Below are positions 1 through 6,056 of a stretch of DNA of 6,191 nt, piece after piece (position 1 is the first letter of the stretch; the number at the start of each line of letters is the position of its first letter). Source of the stretch: an uncultured Rhodospirillales bacterium (lineage in GTDB: Bacteria; Pseudomonadota; Alphaproteobacteria; Acetobacterales; Acetobacteraceae); the NCBI GenBank assembly GCA_903904805.1, contig CAIVDX010000419.1, positions 1 to 6,191 on the forward strand, given 5' to 3'. The notes under the pieces are model-generated. The model made no database searches and was not told the origin of the DNA. It saw only the letters and a program-made list of their open reading frames with translations. Made by a program: the position numbers and the translations under genes.

Positions 1-1
1 G

Positions 2-475
2 CCGGCGCAATCCGTCGCGCCGGGCGCGGCGCCGACGGGTGTGAACGGACCGCCCTCGGCGGCGGCAGCCGCACCGCATGAGCCGCCCGCGCTGGCTGCC
101 GCCCCGCCGCCACCGCCCGATTTCGTGGGCATTGCCGCTGCGCGCCCGGCGCCGCCGCCGGCGCCGGTCGAACCGGTGATCTCGCCGGACCGGCTGACGC
201 TGTTCTTCCTCTCCGGCCAGGACAGGCTCTCGGCCAACGCGCCGACCGGGCTGCGGGCGTTGGCGCGGCGTCGCGCGGGACGGGTGATCGAGGTGGTCGG
301 GCATGGCGAGGCCATCGCCGAGGACCCGGCGAGCCAGCAGGCGGCCCTGGTGCTGGGCCTCAAACGCGGGCAAACGGTGGCCGCGGCGCTACAGGCCGCC
401 GGTGTACCCGCATCAGCGTTGCATGTACGGGCCGTCCCGTTCGGTCGCGACGCCACCGCTACCCTGCTAGACTAG
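2..475 (+). CDS. OmpA-like C-terminal domain protein, 5' end missing
   Basis: The frame is open to the left edge, so the 157 visible residues are the C-terminal part of a longer protein. A GTG at 41 could start a short ORF, but the same Pro/Ala-rich composition continues upstream of it, so I do not take it as the start. Visible residues 1-62 are low-complexity Pro/Ala, as in linkers that cross the periplasm. Residues 63-157 follow the beta-alpha-beta-alpha-beta pattern of the OmpA/MotB peptidoglycan-binding fold: a strand LTLFF, a helix, a strand VIEVVGHGE, a long helix around QQAALVLGLKRGQTV, the AAGVPASALHVRAV turn-strand, and an FGRDA end. The usual GHTD is GHGE here, and the Arg of the second helix appears as KRGQ, so binding to diaminopimelate may be altered or lost. 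Role inferred: envelope protein anchored to or near peptidoglycan. It is separated from alaC by 71 bases, so operon membership is unclear. The family call rests on pattern only. Confidence 0.6.
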   Translation, partial: PAQSVAPGAAPTGVNGPPSAAAAAPHEPPALAAAPPPPPDFVGIAAARPAPPPAPVEPVISPDRLTLFFLSGQDRLSANAPTGLRALARRRAGRVIEVVGHGEAIAEDPASQQAALVLGLKRGQTVAAALQAAGVPASALHVRAVPFGRDATATLLD

Positions 476-541
476 CCGACCACTCACCCCGCCGACGTCC
501 ACGAGAGCGTTCCGGCGGCCACGCCACAAGAGCTGAAAGAC

Positions 542-553
542 CGGTCATGACCG
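542..553. repeat. 12-bp perfect palindrome over the alaC start codon
   Basis: CGGTCATGACCG reads the same on both strands and has the ATG of the aminotransferase gene at its centre (547-549). The overlapping GACCGGTC at 539-546 is a second 8-bp palindrome. The symmetry is certain. Any role as an operator or in masking the start is speculation. The only SD-like run upstream is a weak GAAAG at 535-539, seven bases before the ATG. Confidence 0.4.
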
Positions 554-1773
554 AAGAATTCCACCGTATCCGCCGCCTGCCGCCCTACGTCTTTGCCGAG
601 GTGAACTCGGCCAAGGCGAAGGCCCGGGCCGCCGGTGAGGACATCATCGATCTCGGCATGGGCAATCCGGACAGCGCCACCCCGCCGCATATCGTCGCCA
701 AGCTGGTCGAGGCGGTGCAGGACCCGCGCAGCCATCGCTACTCGGTCAGCCGCGGCATTCCCGGCCTGCGCCGGGCGCTGGCGGCCTATTATGATCGCCG
801 CTTCGGGGTGAAGATCGATCCGGAGAGCGAGGCGATCGTCACGCTGGGCTCGAAAGAGGGGCTGGCCAATCTCGCCTCCTCGATCACCAGCCCGGGTGAC
901 ACCATCCTGGTGCCGAACCCGTCCTATCCGATCCATCAGTTCGGCTTCATCATTGCCGGTGCGTCGGTGCGCTCGATCCCGGCCACGCCGGATGATGAGA
1001 TGCTCAGCGCGATTGATCGTGCGGTGCGCCATTCGGTGCCCAAGCCGACGGCGCTGATCGTGAATTTTCCCTCGAACCCGACCGCCTATCTGGCGAGCCT
1101 GGAGTTCTACAAGGAACTGGTGGCCCTCGCCCGGCGGCATGAACTCTTTATCCTGTCGGACCTCGCCTATTCGGAGATCTATTTCGGCAGCGAGCCGCCG
1201 CCCTCGGTGCTGCAGGTGGAGGGCGCGAAGGACATCACGGTGGAATTCACCTCGATGTCGAAGACCTATTCCATGCCTGGCTGGCGCATCGGCTTCGCTG
1301 CGGGCAATCCGCGGCTGATCAACGCGCTGACGCGGATGAAATCCTATCTCGACTATGGTGCGTTCACGCCGATCCAGGTCGCCGCGGTGGCCGCGCTGAA
1401 CGGGCCGCAGGACTGTGTGGAGGAGATGCGCACGCTGTATCGTGAGCGGCGTGACCTGATCATCCCCGGGCTGGCGGCCGCTGGCTGGGAGATTCCGAAC
1501 CCCGAGGGCTCGATGTTCGCCTGGGCACCGATCCCGCCGCGCTACAAGCATCTCGGCAGCGTGGAGTTTTCCAAGCTGCTGCTGGAGCGGGCCAAGGTGG
1601 CGGTCGCGCCGGGCATCGGCTTTGGCGAATATGGCGACGACCATGTGCGCATCGCCTTCGTCGAGAACAATCAGCGCCTGCGCCAGGCCGTGCGCAGCAT
1701 CCGCGCCTTCCTGCAGGGCGACAGCAATGTGAGTACCGAGCCGGTTGTCGACGCCGTCGGGATGGCCGGCTGA
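547..1773 (+). CDS. alaC: PLP-dependent class I/II aminotransferase, AlaC type
   Basis: Fold-type I aminotransferase of 408 residues, close in length to E. coli AlaC (412). The N-terminus (RIRRLPPYVF), the GMGNPD segment (37-42), YSVSRGIPGLRRA, GSKEGLANL and the C-terminal PGIGFGEYGDDHVRIAF all recall AlaC. Visible cofactor residues are the Schiff-base lysine K239 in TSMSKTYSMPGWRIGF, N177 in SNPT, D205 and Y208 in SDLAYSE, phosphate-binding R247, and the substrate-carboxylate arginine R368. Family role: cytoplasmic transfer of amino groups between glutamate and pyruvate to make alanine. Homologues are often labelled LL-diaminopimelate aminotransferase or aspartate aminotransferase, and the exact substrate cannot be fixed from sequence. 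The start at 547 fits the family N-terminus. Its stop TGA shares one base with the ATG of hom, so translation of the two is likely coupled. The last 16 or so residues are a variable tail. Confidence 0.9.
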   Translation: MTEEFHRIRRLPPYVFAEVNSAKAKARAAGEDIIDLGMGNPDSATPPHIVAKLVEAVQDPRSHRYSVSRGIPGLRRALAAYYDRRFGVKIDPESEAIVTLGSKEGLANLASSITSPGDTILVPNPSYPIHQFGFIIAGASVRSIPATPDDEMLSAIDRAVRHSVPKPTALIVNFPSNPTAYLASLEFYKELVALARRHELFILSDLAYSEIYFGSEPPPSVLQVEGAKDITVEFTSMSKTYSMPGWRIGFAAGNPRLINALTRMKSYLDYGAFTPIQVAAVAALNGPQDCVEEMRTLYRERRDLIIPGLAAAGWEIPNPEGSMFAWAPIPPRYKHLGSVEFSKLLLERAKVAVAPGIGFGEYGDDHVRIAFVENNQRLRQAVRSIRAFLQGDSNVSTEPVVDAVGMAG

Positions 1774-3065
1774 TGTCGCGTCCGCTGAAACTGGGTGTCG
1801 CGGGGCTGGGCACTGTCGGCGCGGGCGTGCTGAAGCTGCTGGCCGACAATGCCGACATCGTCGCCGCGCGGGCTGGCCGGCCGGTTGAGGTGAGTGTGGT
1901 CTCGGCGCGTGACCGCACGCGTGATCGCGGTGTGGATCTGTCGAACGTGGCCTGGGTGGATGATCCGGTGGCGCTGGCGGCCGATCCGCGCACCGACATC
2001 GTGGTGGAGCTGATCGGCGGTTCGTCCGGTCCGGCGCGTGCGCTGGCGGATGCGACGATTGCCGCGGGCAAGCCGCTGGTGACCGCCAACAAGGCGCTGC
2101 TCGCGATCCATGGTGCGGAACTCGCCCAGGCGGCCGAGACGGCGCATGTGCCGCTGGCGTTCGAGGCGGCAGTGGCCGGTGGCATCCCGGTGATCAAGGC
2201 GTTGCGCGAGGGGCTGGCGGGCAACCGCATCTCGCGCGTCGCCGGCATTCTGAACGGCACCTGCAACTATATCCTCACCGTGATGCGCGAGGAGGGAAGG
2301 GGCTTTGCCGAGGTGCTCGCCGATGCCCAGGCACTGGGCTATGCCGAGACCGATCCGAGCTTCGACATCGATGGCATCGATGCCGCGCACAAGCTGGCGA
2401 TCCTGGCGGCCATCGCCTTTGGCCGGCCGGTGGATTTCGACAGCGTGCATGTGGAGGGCATTCGCGGCATTTCGGCGCTCGATATCGGGTTCGCCGAGGA
2501 GTTGGGCTACCGCATCAAGCTGCTGGGCATTGCGCGGCGCACCGAAGGCGGCATCTCCGCCCGCGTGCATCCGGCGATGGTGGCCAAGGCGGCGCATCTG
2601 GCGCGGGTTGATGGCGTGTTCAACGCGGTGGTGGCCGAGGGGGATTTCGTCGGCCCGCTGATGCTTGAGGGGCGCGGCGCGGGGGCTGGGCCGACGGCCT
2701 CGGCTGTGGTGTCGGACGTGATCGACATCGCGCGCGGGCGCTACACTCCGGTGTGGGGGGCGGCTTCGGGGGCGTTGTCGAACATGCCCTCGGCGGCGAT
2801 GGAGGACCATGTCGGTGCCTATTATCTGCGGTTGATGCTGTTGGATGCGCCGGGCGTGATCGCCGAGGTGACGGCGGCGCTGCGCGATTTCGGCATCTCG
2901 ATGGAGAGCATGCTGCAGCGTGGGCGCGCGCCGGGCGAGGCGGTGCCGGTGGTGCTGACGACGCACGACACGACCGAGCGCGCGATGCGTGGCGCGATCG
3001 GGCGAATCGGTGCATTGGCATCCGTGCTGGAACCGCCGGCGCTGATCCGTATAGAACCCGCATAG
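1773..3065 (+). CDS. hom: Homoserine dehydrogenase with ACT domain
   Basis: Monofunctional enzyme of 430 residues that reduces aspartate-4-semialdehyde to homoserine with NAD(P)H, the branch step toward threonine and methionine. Residues 8-16 (GVAGLGTVG) form the Rossmann dinucleotide loop. K107 in TANKALL is the conserved active-site lysine. Residues 136-165 (AGGIPVIKAL, then GILNGTCNYI) are the family signature region. E192, D198, D203 and K207 in the AETDPSFDIDGIDAAHKL stretch align with yeast E208, D214, D219 and K223 at constant offset. From about 350 the segment YYLRLMLLDAPGVIAEVTAAL is an ACT domain, which implies feedback control, usually by threonine. The ATG at 1773 overlaps the alaC stop as TGATG and has only a weak SD, consistent with translational coupling. 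Length and domain order are complete. Confidence 0.97.
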   Translation: MSRPLKLGVAGLGTVGAGVLKLLADNADIVAARAGRPVEVSVVSARDRTRDRGVDLSNVAWVDDPVALAADPRTDIVVELIGGSSGPARALADATIAAGKPLVTANKALLAIHGAELAQAAETAHVPLAFEAAVAGGIPVIKALREGLAGNRISRVAGILNGTCNYILTVMREEGRGFAEVLADAQALGYAETDPSFDIDGIDAAHKLAILAAIAFGRPVDFDSVHVEGIRGISALDIGFAEELGYRIKLLGIARRTEGGISARVHPAMVAKAAHLARVDGVFNAVVAEGDFVGPLMLEGRGAGAGPTASAVVSDVIDIARGRYTPVWGAASGALSNMPSAAMEDHVGAYYLRLMLLDAPGVIAEVTAALRDFGISMESMLQRGRAPGEAVPVVLTTHDTTERAMRGAIGRIGALASVLEPPALIRIEPA

Positions 3066-3086
3066 ACCCCGCCTGCATTTCACCCC

Positions 3087-3090
3087 GGAG
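3087..3090 (+). promoter_or_regulatory. Ribosome binding site deciding the glpX start
   Basis: GGAG lies seven bases before the ATG at 3098. This supports 3098 as the start over an in-frame extension that would run back into hom as far as 2753. Confidence 0.6.
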
Positions 3091-3097
3091 ACGACCC

Positions 3098-4078
3098 ATG
3101 GCCGAGATCACCACACCGCTCGATCGCAACCTTGCGCTGGAGCTGGTGCGCGTCACCGAGGCCGCCGCACTCGCCGCCTCTCGCTGGATGGGCAAGGGCA
3201 AGAAGAACGAGGCCGATGGTGCGGCCGTGGAGGCCATGCGGCGTGCGTTCGACACGGTGGCGATCAATGGCACGGTGGTGATCGGCGAGGGCGAGATGGA
3301 CGAGGCGCCGATGCTGTTCATCGGCGAAAAAGTGGGCTGCGGCGGTCCTGCGATGGACATCGCGGTGGACCCGCTGGAGGGCACCACGCTGACCGCCAAG
3401 GGCGGGCCGAACGCGATGGCGGTGCTGGCGCTCGCCGAACACGGCAATTTCCTGCACGCGCCCGACATCTATATGCAGAAGATCGCCGTCGGGCCGGGTC
3501 TGCCGTTGGGCGTGGTGCATCTGGATGCCTCGCCGGCGGAGAATCTGCGCAACCTCGCCAAGGCCAAGGGCTGCGAGATTTCCGACCTGGTGGCCTGCAT
3601 CCTGGACCGTGACCGTCATGCCGAACTGATCGCCAGGACGCGCGAGGCCGGGGCGCGGATCATGCTGATCTCGGATGGCGATGTGTTCGGCGCGATCGCC
3701 GCGGCGATGCCGGAGAGCGGGGTGGACATCTATCTCGGCTCCGGAGGTGCGCCCGAGGGTGTGCTGTCAGCCGCCGCACTGCGCTGCATGGGCGGCCAGC
3801 AGCAGGGGCGTTTGCTCTACGAGGACGATGCGCAGATCGCGCGCGCCCGCGAGATGGGCGTGGCCGATCCGCATCATGTCTACTCCGCCGAGGAGATGGC
3901 CAAAGGCAACGTGATGTTCGCCGCCACCGGGGTGACCGGCGGGCCGATGATGCGCGGTGTGCGGCGCTTCGGGCATGGGGCCGTCACGCATTCGATCGTG
4001 ATGCGCAGCAAGTCCGGCACTGTGCGCCATATCGAGGCCCACCATAATTTCGCGACCAAGACCTGGACGCCCACCTGA
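3098..4078 (+). CDS. glpX: Class II fructose-1,6-bisphosphatase
   Basis: Protein of 326 residues (E. coli GlpX has 336). It removes the 1-phosphate of fructose-1,6-bisphosphate in gluconeogenesis. In autotrophic relatives GlpX-type enzymes can also act on sedoheptulose bisphosphate, but nothing here shows that. The fold is the metal-dependent, lithium-sensitive phosphatase type. The catalytic and metal ligands known from E. coli GlpX (D33, E57, D85, E88, E213) have clear counterparts: D40 in NEADGAA, E64 in VIGEGE, D91 and E94 in VDPLEGT, and E220 in GGAPEGV. SDGDV (192-196) and FAATGVTGG (274-282) are also family motifs. The N-terminal RNLALELVRVTEAAAL matches the family start, supporting ATG 3098. 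It lies 32 bases after hom and 7 bases before recJ, in a gene order often seen in Alphaproteobacteria. No missing residues were noticed. Confidence 0.97.
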   Translation: MAEITTPLDRNLALELVRVTEAAALAASRWMGKGKKNEADGAAVEAMRRAFDTVAINGTVVIGEGEMDEAPMLFIGEKVGCGGPAMDIAVDPLEGTTLTAKGGPNAMAVLALAEHGNFLHAPDIYMQKIAVGPGLPLGVVHLDASPAENLRNLAKAKGCEISDLVACILDRDRHAELIARTREAGARIMLISDGDVFGAIAAAMPESGVDIYLGSGGAPEGVLSAAALRCMGGQQQGRLLYEDDAQIARAREMGVADPHHVYSAEEMAKGNVMFAATGVTGGPMMRGVRRFGHGAVTHSIVMRSKSGTVRHIEAHHNFATKTWTPT

Positions 4079-4085
4079 TCGCCGG

Positions 4086-5885
4086 ATGATGGATGGCGGG
4101 TTCGCCGGCGGTGAGGGCCTTGTCTATGGTGTCGCGCGCAGCCTGAGCGGGCGGCGCTGGCTGTGGCGACCCTCTGACGAGCGACGGGCACAGGCGATCG
4201 CACAGCGGCTTGATCTGCCGGAACTGCTCGGGCGCCTGCTGGCCGCGCGCGGAGTCGATGCGGAGACAGCGGGGCATTTTCTGGAACCGACCTTGCGGGC
4301 GCTGCTGCCGGATCCGTCTGTGCTCATGGACATGGATGCGGCGGCCGCCCGGCTCGCCGATGCGGTGCGCGCCGGCCAGTGCGTTGGCGTGTTCGGTGAT
4401 TACGATGTGGATGGTGCCTGCTCGGCGGCGTTGATCACGCAGGCGCTGCGCGGGCTGGGGTGCGCGGTGCTGACCCATGTGCCGGACCGGATCACCGAGG
4501 GCTATGGGCCGAACCTGCCCGCGTTGGAGCGCCTGGTGGGGCAGGGGGCGCGGCTGATCGTCTGCACCGATTGCGGTACCGCGGCGGGGGCTGTGCTGGC
4601 GGGTCTGGCCGGCCAGGCGGATGTGCTGGTGCTCGATCATCATAAGAGCGAGGGCCTGCCACCACCGATCCTGGCGACGGTCAATCCGAACCGGCCTGAT
4701 GATCGCTCCGGGCTGGGCGGGCTGTGTGCCACCGGGGTGGCGTTCCTGGCGATGGTGGCGATGGTGCGCACGCTGCGCAAATCTGGCTACTTCGCCGGCC
4801 GCGCAGAGCCGGATCTGCTGGGTGCGCTCGATCTGGTGGCGCTGGCCACCGTCTGCGACGTCATGCAGCTGACCGGGCTGAACCGGGCGCTGGTGGCCCA
4901 GGGGCTGAAGGTGATGGGGCGCCGGGCGCGACCGGGCATCGCGGCGCTGCTGGAGGTTGCCCAGGCGAAGGACGCGCCGAGTGCGATGACCTGCGGCTTC
5001 GCGCTGGGCCCACGCATCAACGCCGGCGGGCGCATTGGCGACGCACACATGGGGCTTCGCCTGCTGCTCTGCGAGGACCCCATCGAGGCGAAGGCGCTGG
5101 CGCAGCAGCTCGATGGGGTCAACCGCACGCGTCAGGATGTGGAGAGCGGCATTCTGGACGAGGCGATGTTCCAGGCGCAGGCACAGATCGATGCGGGGCG
5201 CGCCGCCCTGTTGATCAGCGGCGATGACTGGCATCCCGGCGTGGTTGGCATCGTCGCTGGCCGGATCAAGGAGAAATTCAACCGACCGGTCGGCGTCGCG
5301 GCGCTGGCGGGCGGGATGCTGAAGGGCTCGGCACGCTCGGTGCCGGGCCTCGATATCGGTGCAGCGGTGATCGCCGCGCGCGAACTGGGGCTGCTGACAA
5401 GCGGTGGCGGGCACGCGATGGCGGCCGGCTTTGGTCTGGCCGAGGCGAACAGGGTGGCGTTCCACGCCTTCCTTTGCGAACGCCTGGCCGGGGCTGCCGC
5501 GCTGCCGGCGGTGCCCGACCTGGTGGTGGATGGCAGTGTGTCGGTCGCCGGTGCGACCGAGGCACTGGCGGGCCAGATCGGTCGCCTCGCTCCCTTCGGC
5601 AACGGCAATGAGGAACCGCTGTTCGTGGTGCCCAACGCGCGGCCGGTGCGCGCTGACCGGATCGGCCGTGAGGGCAACACGCTGCGCTGCATCGTCGCCA
5701 GCGCGGATGGCGACTCGCGGCTGAAATCGCTGCTGTTTCGCGCCGAGGAGGGCCCGCTGACGCACGCGCTGATGGCGCGCCCGGCGGCGCCGTTGCATCT
5801 TGTGGGGCAGTTGCGGGCGGAGGAATGGAACGGCAGCACCAGCGTCAGCCTGTTTCTGCGCGATGCAGCCCTGGCATCCGGTTGA
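4086..5885 (+). CDS. recJ: Single-stranded-DNA-specific exonuclease RecJ
   Basis: RecJ of 599 residues (E. coli 577), a cytoplasmic 5'-to-3' exonuclease on single-stranded DNA used in recombination, mismatch and base-excision repair. DHH phosphoesterase motifs are intact: DYDVDG at 105-110 (D105, D107, D109), TDCG with D162, DHH at 184-186, and CDVM with D258. GPRINAGGR (308-316) bridges to the DHHA1 domain, which contains WHPGVVGIVAGRIKEKF (382-398) and SGGGHAMAAGF (439-449). APFGNGNEEPLF (502-513) begins the C-terminal OB-fold that binds ssDNA. The start must be ATG 4086 or the adjacent ATG 4089, since no other in-frame ATG or GTG precedes the conserved GRRWLWR. No good Shine-Dalgarno is visible, and the gene begins 7 bases after the glpX stop, so translation probably depends on coupling with glpX. 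Confidence 0.97.
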   Translation: MMDGGFAGGEGLVYGVARSLSGRRWLWRPSDERRAQAIAQRLDLPELLGRLLAARGVDAETAGHFLEPTLRALLPDPSVLMDMDAAAARLADAVRAGQCVGVFGDYDVDGACSAALITQALRGLGCAVLTHVPDRITEGYGPNLPALERLVGQGARLIVCTDCGTAAGAVLAGLAGQADVLVLDHHKSEGLPPPILATVNPNRPDDRSGLGGLCATGVAFLAMVAMVRTLRKSGYFAGRAEPDLLGALDLVALATVCDVMQLTGLNRALVAQGLKVMGRRARPGIAALLEVAQAKDAPSAMTCGFALGPRINAGGRIGDAHMGLRLLLCEDPIEAKALAQQLDGVNRTRQDVESGILDEAMFQAQAQIDAGRAALLISGDDWHPGVVGIVAGRIKEKFNRPVGVAALAGGMLKGSARSVPGLDIGAAVIAARELGLLTSGGGHAMAAGFGLAEANRVAFHAFLCERLAGAAALPAVPDLVVDGSVSVAGATEALAGQIGRLAPFGNGNEEPLFVVPNARPVRADRIGREGNTLRCIVASADGDSRLKSLLFRAEEGPLTHALMARPAAPLHLVGQLRAEEWNGSTSVSLFLRDAALASG

Positions 5886-5900
5886 GCGGTCGGTGTTTGG

Positions 5901-5929
5901 CTTGACCGGTACGCCCCCCTCGGCTACCC
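5901..5929 (+). promoter_or_regulatory. Possible sigma-70 promoter for tRNA-Glu
   Basis: CTTGAC at 5901-5906 exactly matches the alphaproteobacterial -35 consensus. A 17-base spacer leads to CTACCC at 5924-5929, which matches only the first three bases of the -10 consensus CTATAT. It lies after the recJ stop and about 50 bases before the tRNA, the right place for a tRNA promoter. The poor -10 keeps confidence low. Read-through from the recJ operon is the alternative. Confidence 0.35.
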
Positions 5930-5939
5930 ACCGCGCTCT

Positions 5940-5953
5940 GCGCTGTGAAGCGC
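5940..5953 (+). repeat. Short hairpin with GNRA-type loop in the recJ-tRNA spacer
   Basis: GCGCT (5940-5944) and AGCGC (5949-5953) form a perfect 5-bp stem around the loop GTGA, a GNRA-class tetraloop in RNA, followed by only three Ts. It could be a weak terminator for the recJ transcript or a leader structure for the tRNA precursor. The short stem and short T-run also allow chance. Confidence 0.25.
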
Positions 5954-5980
5954 TTTCCGCATTGAGATGTGCGGCGCGCT

Positions 5981-6056
5981 GTCCCGTTCGTCTAGAGGCC
6001 TAGGACACCAGCCTTTCACGTTGGTAACACGGGTTCGAATCCCGTACGGGACGCCA
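5981..6056 (+). tRNA. tRNA-Glu (anticodon UUC)
   Basis: A complete 76-base cloverleaf with encoded CCA. The acceptor stem GTCCCGT (5981-5987) pairs with ACGGGAC (6046-6052) over all seven positions. The D-stem is 5990-5993 with 6003-6006. The anticodon stem is CCAGC (6008-6012) with GTTGG (6020-6024), including one G-T pair. The loop CTTTCAC has the anticodon TTC at 6015-6017, which reads GAA and GAG. The T-stem ACGGG/CCCGT encloses TTCGAAT. The discriminator is G6053, followed by CCA at 6054-6056. It lies 95 bases after recJ on the same strand. Its 3' half overlaps the converging recombinase-like frame, as expected of a tRNA gene used as an integration site. Confidence 0.98.

Noticed and set aside
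489..518. CCGCCG / CGGCGG inverted repeat as a terminator after the OmpA-like gene
   Set aside because: Only 6 bp of stem with an 18-base loop and no T-run; GC-rich DNA gives such pairs by chance.
484..1644. 386-codon minus-strand open frame opposite alaC
   Set aside because: Same kind of Arg/His-rich shadow; the plus-strand aminotransferase is unambiguous.
1671..3083. 470-codon minus-strand open frame opposite hom
   Set aside because: Low-complexity Arg/His-rich product with no motifs, mirroring the codon bias of hom.
2753..3097. In-frame N-terminal extension of glpX into hom
   Set aside because: The extension is Gly/Ala/Arg-rich shadow of the hom ACT region. ATG 3098 has a GGAG seven bases upstream and matches the family N-terminus.
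3984..5798. 604-codon minus-strand open frame opposite recJ
   Set aside because: Its translation is Arg/His/Gln-rich with no recognisable domain. recJ on the plus strand has every family motif. Long antisense frames are expected in very GC-rich coding DNA.
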